Position numbers and translations under genes: made by a program. The notes under the pieces were generated by a model, which did not search any database, was not told the origin of the DNA, and worked only from the letters and a program-made list of their open reading frames with translations. Shown here piece after piece: positions 47,982-58,800 of a stretch of 64,000 bases of DNA; the first letter of the stretch is position 1; every line of letters begins with the position of its first letter. Origin of the DNA: Coprinopsis marcescibilis (taxonomy: Eukaryota > Basidiomycota > Agaricomycetes > Agaricales > Psathyrellaceae); the NCBI GenBank assembly GCA_004369085.1, contig ML210152.1, positions 327,479 through 391,478 on the forward strand, read 5' to 3'.

Positions 47982-48425
47982 ACCGTATAGGCGAAGGCTA
48001 CAAGAAGATGACGAAGAATATGTGCAAGATCAAACAGCAAGAATAGCAAGAAATACGAAATACGAAGACGTGTGCATCAAGATACTATACAACTACAAGA
48101 GATTCGACTTGGGATGACATGAATGAGTGAACGGATGCGAAGATGACGTGTATAAGTGAGTGAGAGGTTGATTTGTCGAGAATGCGAAACCGAACTCGAA
48201 AATCCGAAGGCTATGATAAATGTGCAGCAAGAGTCAAGAAAGAAAGAACGGGAAGGCGCTCCATCCAAGATAAAGTCTAGCAAGCAAGAAGACGGGCGTG
48301 TTTCTCTACCGTGGCGGGAGATGGGCTACAACCAGCTTGATCGTGAAACCTTTCAAGACGTTGCTTGTATTGTCTGTCTCGAAGGATACTGTTGCTGACC
48401 TGGGTAGTAGGATCCAGTTTTGTGC

Positions 48426-49050
48426 CTAGAGCGGTGTTATAGGCATTTGCCTTGACCCAAGCACCAAGCGGCGCAGGCCTCGTACAGCGGTCCAGAAGAA
48501 CTGGTCGAAAACGAAGACATCAGCAAAGTCAAGCATGCAGTCAATGGAGGATACTATACCTTTCCAATCCTCAAAGGCGTTTTTCTGACGTCCGCAAGAG
48601 GTTCGACAATCTCCGGGTCGGAAATTTCATTCTCGCCTTCTTCTTGGTCTTCTTCAGCATCGTCCAAGTTATCGTGCTGCAAGAACAATGTCGAAGATCA
48701 GCCACACCTGTCCAGATGTCCACGACTCGCAAAAGAACCAACCTCGTACCGGTACACAACGTTGTACGCCATGGTACCCTCAAACCGCGTGTCAATCCTC
48801 CTCTGCAAGAACGCCAATTTGCGATCAGCTACCGAAGAGAAGAAGCGCGAAACAGTCGCAGAAGACTCACCAAAAATTCGTTGCTGCCGGGCTGCATCGC
48901 GCCCGACGTGCTAGCCTCCGGCTTGAGCGTGATCGCAAAGCGCACATGCCGGTGGCGAGCAGGATATGTGTCGTATAACCTGACGATTTCTTGACCGTTG
49001 GAAGTCATGACCATTGAAAATGACGGACAGGAGAGCTGGGACAGAGACAT
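48426..49050 (-). CDS. Small acidic hypothetical protein
   Basis: Function unknown. From ATG 49050 (or the inner MTSNGQEIVRLYDTYP start at about 49008) the frame reads RHRHVRFAITLKPEASTSGA and NEFL. A gtgagt intron (about 48870-48810) joins this to RRIDTRFEGTMAYNVVYRYE, and a second intron (about 48755-48690) joins it to an acidic segment HDNLDDAEEDQEEGENEISD ending DVRKTPLRIGK. From there it either stops at TAG 48556-48554 or splices out a further intron and adds FFWTAVRGLRRLVLG to a stop at 48428-48426. Splice sites are canonical and the joined frame is consistently protein-like, which favours this strand over the longer plus-strand frame at 48452-48994. About 110-140 residues. Confidence 0.55.
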
Positions 49051-49591
49051 TGACTGGATCTTGATGAAATGAATCTTGATGAAATGAATGGATGGACGTT
49101 GTGGCAGTCGGATTAGTCGGTAGCCAGTAGTAGTAGAGTACCGGCGAGAGAGATGAAATAGTGGGGGCCAAGGCGAGGAGCCGACCTGGAGAACGGAGGC
49201 TTAGGTGAGAGCTCTGTACGCTCGTGGGGAGAAAGGAGGGATGGAGGTGGGGGTGAGAAGAGAGAAAAAAATGAGTGACGAAGCAGGTAAGCTGGCCAAA
49301 ACAGAGGAGTCCCTCCGCTCCGTCGCCAAATAGTCAAAAAGGGCTAGCAATTGAGTGAATCGAGATGAATGAATAAAAATCAGGGGAATATGCATGTAGC
49401 CGAACGCCTCAAATGATAGGAACCGCTTCCTATTCGCCGCGCTTGGCTCCCTGGTTGGAAACACCCGCCTCTCTCAAGGAGATTCTGGCCTCCCATGGTC
49501 CCAATATTGTCCTCGAGGCTTGTCAAAACCCGATTCTGCAAAGAAATTTGGAGGATAAGCTCTCAGTGCCCATCTAGAAGCCAGAAAAAGC
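49051..49591. other. Spacer
   Basis: About 540 bp, purine-rich (GAGAGAAAAAAAT near 49260). It contains GATGAAATGAATCTTGATGAAATGAAT, a short 14-bp tandem duplication at about 49068-49092. Promoter of the small acidic gene; no gene seen. Confidence 0.4.
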
Positions 49592-50498
49592 TTACCTGGA
49601 TCGATGGCACGTCCCATAAAGCCACCATTTGCAGGTTTCCGCGCAGATTTTGTGGGAATGAGATTGCACATGACATCTTCCATCAAACTCTATGTGGTTT
49701 GCCCGTCGGCACAGATCTGAGGATGGAAGAAGAGATCTTGTTACTAATAGGAAAGCAACGAAATTTTCGAGGGTTGGAATGAAAATAGGCTCGTGGGGAA
49801 GGGAATTGGGATAGGACGTTGTTGCACCAAATCTGGTACAGACCGGGTGAACACACTGGACCTCGGAGCTCTCCAGGGTATCGAGCGACATAGCGCAATG
49901 GTTCCAATGGGCAGATGAAGGTAGAACCATTAGTAAGGGGTCTGCAAACTGCAAAAACTCAACAGGATTCGTCCGTAAGACCATGCGTACCACATAAGTA
50001 GCTGAGACTCGACCGACTTTAGCGGAAGACTGAAGTAGTAACCGTCGGGGTAGACGGANNNNNNNNNNAGGATTCGTCCGTAAGACCATGCGTACCACAT
50101 AAGTAGCTGAGACTCGACCGACTTTAGCGGAAGACTGAAGTAGTAACCGTCGGGGTAGACGGACCAACATGCCACAACAAGAGTTGCACTGGCGTCGCCC
50201 ATGCCGATATCCCTGCAGGGGTAGCGAATGCAAGGATAAGGAAGAACCTGACAATGGTTAGGCATCGGTGTGTAGCTGTGTTGATGGAGAATATCGACTT
50301 ACATTGACGAGCTGGTGACTGCAGTGTGAACAGACTACAACCAATCGGCATACCAAGAACGAGGAGGCCAACATTGTGGAAACTCCGGAGTACTGAGGCT
50401 ACGGCGTCTGGACCAAGGGCTTGACATTCACATTCTAGTTCTTTATTCGGGCGCTGACATCCGTCGTCACAGGTAGAGATGAAAGGGTTGGGACACAT
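49592..50498 (-). CDS. Unresolved minus-strand gene model across an assembly gap
   Basis: Weakly supported. ATG 50498 opens a frame with two CxC-type cysteine groups (CDDGCQRPNKELECECQALG) and a hydrophobic FHNVGLLVLGMPIGCSLF. A good donor, gtaagt, follows at about 50307. The next exon can be read in all three frames; one of them (GMGDASATLVVACWSVYPDG, then KSVESQLLMWYAWSYGRI) looks most like protein, while another stays open to 49592. An N gap and an exact 95-bp duplication sit inside this exon, so no model is reliable. Possibly a cysteine-rich or membrane protein; no family recognised. Confidence 0.3.
49964..50058. repeat. 95-bp exact duplicate, left of the gap
   Basis: Begins AGGATTCGTCCGTAAGACCA and ends GTAGACGGA immediately before the run of N. 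It is identical base for base to 50069-50163, immediately after the N run. Most likely the same genomic sequence at two unmerged contig ends. Confidence 0.97.
50059..50068. other. Assembly gap (10 N)
   Basis: Ten undetermined bases between two identical 95-bp stretches; a scaffolding gap of nominal size. Confidence 1.
50069..50163. repeat. 95-bp exact duplicate, right of the gap
   Basis: Second copy of 49964-50058; see that entry. Confidence 0.97.
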
Positions 50499-52686
50499 GG
50501 GGGAAGCAACTGCCTTGGTCCAGTCGTGGATCTACCACGGTTCCACCGTCCATGGAAGATATGTTCCTCACCACCATGTGCAACCTCTGATGGCTGTATC
50601 GTGGTCAGGTTACTAGTGCCTTCCCATTGAGAGGGAATCCATTGATATTGTCCTTGAGCCTCGACTGCGTTCAGTCGGGCCCTCTGGACGATGGATCATG
50701 GATCACCAACGGAGGACGTGAGGCCTGCTGTGGTCGAACCGTCCATCTCCGCAGAGCAGAGAGGCAAGAGCTTCTCTCACCGTTCAGGACAGTCGTTGCG
50801 CTGGGAGGCAACGACACTATGGTCACTGCAAGCACAACGATGTACTGGTGCCAAGTATACCAGTTGGCTGCAACTGAGAAGTAGTATTAGTGAGTATTTT
50901 TCTTTTTAGATGAGGTACCACTCACAGTTTACAATATAGATAAGTGTTCTATTTAAGGTACTCAAGGGTTCGTTATCCCTTGAGCCACTGTTTCGAGGCC
51001 AATAGTCAGACAGGCAACGAGGCTAAGCTGCTGCCTGACAGAGAACGCAAATCCAAGGAGTCGACAGTGCTCCAATTCATCCAGACGTTGACTTTGCTGA
51101 GCTAGTGGCTAGCCATGCAAACGCAAACGTAGGTGATTTTTTGCTTTTCTCATCGAGATAGCTAAAGCGGAGCATGAGAGTACTACATGAAATTTACTGG
51201 ACAGATACACACCATCGTCCGGTCATCCCGGCCGCCAACCGATCCGCAATCCAAAGGCCAGAATCTGGCTTTTCTCATAGCATATACTGACCAAACGCTT
51301 CACTGTTGGCGCAATGCAGTTCCCCGAAAGCTCTCGACGCCATGGATAGTGTGGCAGTCAGTGCTCGAACCGAACCAACCAACCGACACTGCTGTGGCAT
51401 TCTAGGCCAGCGCCTTTCAGAAAAACCAACACATTGTTCAACGAGCAAAATATCACTCAAGGCCGCCTGAAACGACAGTTAGTGTGGCAGGAAGACAGAA
51501 CCAAAGCCAATACACATACCTCGCCATCCCAAACCAACCGCATTTCGACTTCAATTTCCAAGCTTTACCCTTGCCTAAGCAACCCGAAAAACCAGCCAAC
51601 GTTGAAAGCCTACCCTGCCAGCATTCAACACCCTCATCAACCGAAGAAATCCAAGAAGCCCAGCACCCAGCAACTCTCAACAAGGACTACAAATCGTCGT
51701 GAACCATCTTGCTTCCCCCTTAAACTGGCGGCCAGCCACAACTATCTTGCAGACCCCGCTCCAGCCCTCCTTTCAACCTTGTGGTATTCATTCATGTTTT
51801 ATAGACGTCAAGAGAACGCAGAAACCGACGTAATGCTTCTGTTGTCGACGCTGATCGTGGTGGCTGACCAAAAATCGTGTTGTCGTGGGTGATGTGGAAA
51901 TGGCAGAAAGAAACCAACTGTTTGTAAGTGATTTGAAACCCAACTGGCTCCCACCGCCTAACCACTTTCCACTATCCTTAGGCCGTTCACTCTCTGCTCT
52001 AACTCAATAATTACCAGAAAAGACGAAAAGAAAGGCAGAAAACCGAATTTATAGGAGGGTGAAACCGAAAGGTATAATTTGAAGAGTAAGAAGCGACGTG
52101 CACTTGACAAACGCGGTATCTTACGACTGCCCAAAACCATTACAAGCTTGAGCAAGATTCCTTTGCCCACCCGAATCTACTCACAATGCAAGTAACCTAG
52201 CATTCGAGCTTTCGGTGCAAGGTTATTTGAAGGATATGCAACGTCTGTCAATGCAGCGGTTCTGCGTCTCACCTTGTGCGAGCGCACTACGGTTCACGGG
52301 GGGATGGTATGCACATTGTGTTCGTCCAACCTTTCTCCAGCTAGAGGAAGTGCTTCTAAAGTCTTTCTCACTATATTCAAATCTTACCACCTTCGAAGCC
52401 CTTTAGCGCAGTTGTACAAGCCTGGGCTTCTCGGCGGTGCTCGCTGGCAAGGAAAGCCTCATTGGCTAATGGCTCTAAGAAAGCGTCTCGGTTAATTGTT
52501 ACGCGAACTACTAATTTTTACGGTGACAGTGGGCCAATTTGACGTAGCCTAAGTGTTACTATACATGTAAATTTCTCGCGCGAACGTTGTTGGATAAATT
52601 GTGTAGCTAACTAGAAAATACAAAACGTCCATGGATTTTTAAATCAAGTGCTCGAATCTACACTACCCATCAGCTCTTTCAACAAA
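50499..52686. other. Spacer downstream of the decayed NACHT-TPR copy
   Basis: About 2.2 kb. Open frames 50627-50884, 51434-51892 and 51453-51683 have no recognised motif and no consistent splice extension. Nothing else seen beyond AT-rich 3' flank near 52500-52680. Confidence 0.4.
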
Positions 52687-55269
52687 TCATCGGCCACTTG
52701 ATGAGTATCGTCCACATATCGTCCACTCCCATCCGTCGGACTCATAGATCCGCAACGTCTCCTTCAGCGCAGCAACCGCCTCTTCGTCTCTCCCCACACA
52801 TCCAAGTGCAGCAGCGTATATCCAATACAACTGCGCCGCGGCCTGCTCTGGGAACTGGGTTGGATCCTCTGACGAGATCTCCCAGTAAATCTCGATTCCC
52901 TCCTGTGCCAGTGGGATGGCCTCCTCATACCTATCGCACACAGTGAAGGCCTTGGCAGCGTTGTAAAGGGAGTTGGCAAGGGTGAAGTTGCCCCTGGGAT
53001 CAGCTTCAACCAACCTCCGACGGACAATGATACATTCCAGACCAGGCTCAATAGCTTCAGCTTCAAGACCTGGGCAAAGCCCTAGGTAGCACGAATACTG
53101 GCTGAGCGTGTTGGCCAATTCTGTCAGGAAGGATATATCCTTGCCTGCCAGTCGACGAGCAACCTCGAGTGCATCCTTGGACCTCTCCTTCGCCTCGAAA
53201 TACCTCCCACATTCCGCAAGCTGGGTAGCATAGTGATAAAGCAACCCGTGCAGCGGGTATTCATGTTTATCTGGGTCTTGCTCTGCTGATTGCCGGCGTA
53301 CCGCGACCAATTCTTCAAGATACGGAAATGCATCAACCTGGCGATCACATGCATTCAAGTCGCACACCATGTTGTGAAGCGTAGTCGCAAGGTCGGTGTT
53401 GAAGAGTTCCGGATTGGACAGTGCCAATTTATGTCGGATTTCCAGTGCCTCCTGACCAGGCTCAAGCGCATCGGCTTTCCTACCGCACATGGCGAGGCAT
53501 ACCGCATGTCCATGGAGTGCGTCACCCAATAACGGCTCGAACTTGGTGGGGTCCATCAAAGCAGTAACTCCCCCTAGATCCGAAATTGTCGACGAAAAGT
53601 GCCTGGCGAATTGTTCTGGGACTGTTTGTACCAGCCTTCGGTAGATGCTTGCAGCTTTTTGTCCAGCATTGACTGCGTCAAGGATCCTACCACATGCGTG
53701 TAGGTAGACTGTAGATCCGTGGAGGGAAGATGCCACAAAGGCAAAAACGTGACGGGATCGCTGACGGCCAAATCGCAGAGTATAGGAACGGTCTCGGCGC
53801 TATAGTTTGTGGCATCGCCGGGCTGGCCATTCTGCTTGAGATTGAACGCATGTTGGTGCAGTGTGGAGGCCAGTTCCTGCAGCCTCGCTGGATCTCCGTT
53901 CTTTGCTGTACGTCGGCGCACCCCCAGGGTTTCCTCTCCTACAAGAATGGACTGATCGAGCTGGCCCACAGAGGATAACAAGCGGAAGTAATTGTGGAGG
54001 GAGATACCCAATGACTACCAATCGGCGCTGAATCGAAATGGCCTCCTTTTCCGTCTCAACCGCATCCTGATGTCTGTCGCTCCTTGTGAGATAGATGGCA
54101 TAAGCATGTAGTGCGTTGGCAAGATTCGACTCCGCCCCGAAGTTGGTGGGGCATTCGGACACCAAACGATGGCGGATGGCGATAGCCTCTTGAATAGGCG
54201 GCATGGCCTCCTCGTGTTCTCCCAGCGAGCTGAGGCACCACGAAAAATTGTGAAGCGTCTGGGCTAGGAGGGGATTGAATAGAATGGGTTTGCAGTTTGC
54301 TAATCGTGTGCGAATTTCAATAGTCTCCCGATATATCTCAATCGAGTCTCTATTCGTAAGGAAAGAACCGTAGCTATGAAGAGAGCTGGACAGGTCGGGT
54401 TCGAATTTCGCGGGATTGATGACTGACAATGGACGACGGATGTCGATTGCCTCCTTGACGAACGTAATTGCATCGTGGTTTCGACCACAAAGACTGAGAT
54501 GAAAGGCAGCGTCGTGCAGCGCGGAGGCCAACTCCTGCTTGTGCTTTGGATCCTGCTCCGATAAATAACCCAGTTCCGAAGGAGGGTTACCACGACAGGG
54601 TCTTTTTCTTCGTCCAGGGCGTCGATGACGATGACGAAGTGTCGATTTGAAGGTAGCAGTGGGATGAGGGGTATAATGATTTCTTCGAACTGTTGAATTG
54701 GGCTAGCTGTGGCTAAACTGTTGTCGTTCGCAAGTATTTCTCCTATACCGCTTCTAACTTTGTTGCTTATGTTGCACAGCCCACGAATAAAGGTTGTCAT
54801 TAGGTTTGAAGGTGTCGATTGCCATTCCATCTGGTTGAAGAAGAATCCTGCGACGAAGGTTTCGTGTTCCTCGCTAGCTGGCAAATGGCATGCGCCAGTG
54901 CTGATTTCCCGCTTCCCACTGAATCCGCCACCACCATCACCCTCGCCCCAGCTGTTCCCTCTTCACGACTTTGCGTCCATGATAAGATCTTGCTAATGTG
55001 TTGTTCGCGTGTCCCGGCGAGACGAGGACGAGATGGATCCCAAGAGCAGCCCGCCGGGTTGGAATGGCCCTGCAGAGCTTCCTGAATTCCTAAATCGGTC
55101 TCTAGATTACAGTTTAACAATTTACTCCACCTGAGAAGGTGTAGTAGGCGCTTACTTGTTTGCTGATCATGGTAATGATGAATATTGGTGAGAAGCATAT
55201 CTCCCCCAACCAGCGTCATATTGACATTCTGGAGAGTCACATCGCGGGCATTTGTAAAGGCCTCGACGC
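52687..55269 (-). pseudogene. Decayed NACHT-TPR STAND receptor, copy 3
   Basis: Related to copies 1 and 2 but broken in at least four places. The N-terminal motif exon is intact (VEAFTNARDV, NVNMTLVGGDM), as are its splice sites, and the NACHT exon starts TDLGIQEALQGHSNPAGCSW with P-loop DSVGSGKSALAHAICQ. A frameshift follows at about 54885-54890, before ETFVAGFFFNQMEWQS. Walker B (FVIVIDALDEE) is present, but near 54570 the sequence jumps from LLRNWV out of frame into SEQDPKHKQELASALHDAAF. That loses the rest of the NACHT exon and the first seven or so TPRs present in copy 2. A deletion with frameshift near 54015 joins ISIQRRLVVIG to SLHNYFRLL, another frameshift lies near 53735, and about one TPR is missing near 53560. 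The final 330 codons (to 52687) are open. Nearest relative is copy 2, with which TPR blocks align in order. Confidence 0.88.
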
Positions 55270-55820
55270 CTTTGAAGGTTTTGAGAGAATCAGATTACCA
55301 TCCAACCGGCTGGTTGAGTCTATCGCACTTTGTTTTGACTGTAGTTCACATGGTCTTTAAGTACACTTTCCTATGCCGGTCGAACCCAGACTGAGACTGC
55401 CATCATGCACAGCCATGAACCCGCATTAGTGCAATCTGGCCTCTGCTCCCGAGCCTTGCACTGCGACTCTTAAGACCTCTCTCACTGTGACATTCACCCA
55501 TTTCTGCTAATTCCGGGTTCTTATATCACCAAGTTCTCAATTGAACTGAATCCCCTGATTGCGTTCGTCTCGACCGGGCGTGCCTTCTATGTTCAAGATC
55601 GTAAAGGTGCATGGTGCAGACACATCACCGTATCTACTGTATCTTAATTGCAGAAAATGATACATCCAGTTACGCCAAAGAATTCACAAATGGGGGCAAA
55701 ATAAAGATGTTGAGCATAACAAGGGTACTGTCAGCAAATCAGAAGCACCATTAAAGAACTGTAAGTCGACTTACTTCACCCCATCTGAGCATTTTGCTCA
55801 TCTTTCACCCTCATCGATAG
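55270..55820. promoter_or_regulatory. Head-to-head region between NACHT-TPR copies 3 and 2
   Basis: 551 bp between the recognisable 5' exons of two divergent copies. It should contain the first exons and promoters of both. A strong donor, gtaagt at 55761, with an acceptor at 55820 (cgatag) defines the last 5' intron of copy 2; the upstream exon and ATG are not resolved. Confidence 0.45.
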
Positions 55821-58800
55821 CTCCAGGCGCCCAAGCCTTTACGGGCGCCCGCGACGTGAATCTCAACAATGTCGCGATGAGTGTGGTAGGAGGAGATATG
55901 CACGTCACCAATATCAATCATCATCACAACCAAGATTCACGTAAGTGTGGTTCGCTAAGTGAAGAGGATAGGTATTGACTCTTGAGATCCATGAATAGGT
56001 ACTGATATAGAAATCCACGAAGCAATCCGACGCCTGGCGGATCCGACAGGATGCTCTTGGGACCCAGCTCGTACCTGCTTTGCGGGAACACGAGAGCTTC
56101 AAATCAACGAAATCTCGTCATGGACACAGACTCGTCAAGTAGGACCATCTGGTGCAAAAGTACTGGTGGTTGCAGACTCAGTGGGAAGTGGGAAGTCTGC
56201 TCTTGCCCATACCGTTTGCGAACATGCCAGGAAACAGAAAACGTTCCTTGCAGGATTCTTTTTCAACCAAATGGAGCAGCAATCCACACCATCCAACATG
56301 CTGGCAACCTTAATTCGGGGATTGTGCAACATCGACGACAAGGTGAAGCGCGCCATTGGAGAAATACTCGCGAAGGACAACAGCCTGGCCCTAGCTCAGC
56401 CAATCCAGCAGTTCGAGGAAATCATCTTACCAATCGTTCCACTCCTGCCATCAGACCGGCATTTTGTCGTTGTTGTAGATGCCTTGGATGAAGAACGAGA
56501 CCCGGTTATTTTAGAGATCCTACGAAACTGGGTGTCACGTCTCCCGCCGTCCTTCAGATTCATCGTCACCACCCGCCCCGAACAGCGCATCATGGGATAT
56601 CTGGACAAGCAGCCTCACGTCCTGCGTTTCGCCCAGGGCTTAACCGGGAAGGCCAACCAAGACGATGTCAAAACATTTATAAAAGCGCAACTAGAAAACG
56701 CTTCGTATGGGCCCGATGTCACCCCAGAGTTGCTGGACGCGTTTGTCGCAAAGACAGAAGGCTTGTTCTTGTGGGCAAAGACAGTTCTCAGCCATCTCGC
56801 TGACACATTTGACCCTGTTGCTGAATTGGAAGATATTGTTCATGGGAAGAGCAGCCACTGGCAGGAGGACGGGGAGGCCGCACAAAAGCTGGAGGATCTT
56901 TATCTTCGGATTTTGTCCAAGCTCAAGTGGACGGACCGCCGGTTCGTGGAGAAGTACAAGATTATCATGGGTGCCTTGGTTGTAATCAAGGACTCCCTTA
57001 CTCCCGACGGCTTAGCTGCCATTTATAGCCAGCAGGGCATCACCTTGAACGACATCCACAGAATCTGCACTCTCCTCCACCCACTTTTGCAAAACTACTC
57101 CCCCAACAACTCTCAACAACCCTTCCGCCTTTTGCACCTCTCCGTTCAGGAGTATCTTACTCAACGAGCCCCATCACCATATCGGCTCGAGAGTGAAGAA
57201 CACGACTCTACGCTGTCATGGCTGGCCCTTAACGTTCTCAAGAAGGAACTGAACCCTACAAACGTACCCATCCTTGGATACTCGGACGGAGATTGGATCA
57301 GCAATCTCTCGAAAAGGCCCCCATCCATCCCTCTTCTGCTCAGGGACGCCATCTCAGAACAGTTGCGGTACTCCAGTCAGTTTGTGGGAGAACATACACT
57401 TTCCATGGCAGTCGATGGCATCCACCAGCCGCATATACACCTCCTGCGAGATCTTGTCTTCGAACCGCGCCACATCCTCGAAATAACAGCCTCACTAGGC
57501 ACCGTAATCAAGATTGCTCCTCTAAGAAAACGAGCCAAGGTAAGCACTTGTATCCGAAACCCCGCTATGTTATTGTGTCTAACAAGAACTGTTGAACGTA
57601 GGAATTGCTGTCCGACGCAGGCTTTGGCAACGAAGTTATCAGGTACTCAGCAAAGATCTATCTCGCAATCGCAGATTGTCTCAATGCTGCCGCTCGGTTT
57701 GGAGAGGCGTATCCAATCGCAGAAGACACAGTTGTGCTGTACCGCCAGCTCGCAAAGTCCGACCATCAGGATTCGTCGTTGGAGCAGGAGACAGCATATG
57801 CACTGGAGGTGCTTGCTTTTTCTCTCGATTCTCTGAATCTGCGGGAAGAGGGGATCCCGATTGCAGCAGAGGGCTTGGAGATTGCTCGTCGCCTGGCGGA
57901 AGAAGACATCGAAACCCATCGACCATTGCTAGCAAGATTGCTTCACACCCAAGGCGTTATCTACAACCACCTTAAGCGTCACCAAGAGGCACTCGAAACC
58001 GATACCGAGGCAGTAAAACTGTATCGCATACTTTATGAACGCGACGAAGTCTTTGGGGGCTATCTAGCTTGGTCCCTTTACAATCTATCCGCAGAACTCA
58101 GTGCGTGTGATAGAACCGAGGAAGCCCTTCCATTTGCGAAAGAATGTGTTGATATCTGGAGAAGGCGATCAAGCAACGACCCGGATTTGGAGACCAACCT
58201 GGCGCACGCGCTACAAATATATGCAGTGCGCTTTACCGACTGCGACAAGGCCCAGGACGCCATTGAACCAGGCCAAGAAGCGGTCGCTATCCGCCGGAAA
58301 CTGGCAGCCACGAAGCCGGATACCTATGAACAGCCCCTATCGGACGCTCTCAATGCCCTCACAATCACTTTCTCCAAGCTAGGCAAACACACAGAGGCCC
58401 TCGAAATGGCCGAGGAAGTCGTTACGATTCGACGTCGATTGGCAGCCAAGGATCTAGAAAACGATGAAGCTACCTTGGGTTTCTCGTTGACAAGGCTGTC
58501 CTCTTGCTTGGATAGTTGCAATCGCGAGGAAGATGCTCTACGAGCTTCCCAGGAGTCTTTGCAAATTTTCCGTCGTCTGTCGCAGGGAGATCCTGTCAAG
58601 TTTGACGCAGACTTGGCCGTCGCTCTGCAAAACAAAGCCGTCTATTCTGCGAACTTGAAGAAGTACGATGAAGCACTCGAACTGGATCTGGAAGCGATTG
58701 CAGTCAACCGCCGGTTAACAGAACAAGATCCGAAGCATGGTCAACACTTGGCCTCCACACTTCACAACTCCGCTTCCCACTTCGAACTTTCCGGTCGAAA

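Larger units (their letters stand above)
47126..48425. other. Spacer with direct repeats
   Basis: 1.3 kb downstream of NACHT-TPR copy 1. Contains a 45-bp direct repeat pair and a 13-bp tandem repeat (listed separately). An intron-like stretch (gtaagt at 47490 to ttctag near 47541) might belong to a non-coding transcript. No protein gene recognised; 48156-48398 is open for 80 codons without motif. Confidence 0.45.

Noticed and set aside
47126..48425. Solo LTR or transposon ends around the 45-bp repeats
   Set aside because: Repeats are too short, and I see no TG...CA ends or target-site duplication.
48452..48994. 180-codon plus-strand ORF
   Set aside because: The opposite strand gives a spliced, better composed reading (acidic hypothetical) with canonical splice sites; this frame is Arg-rich and motif-free.
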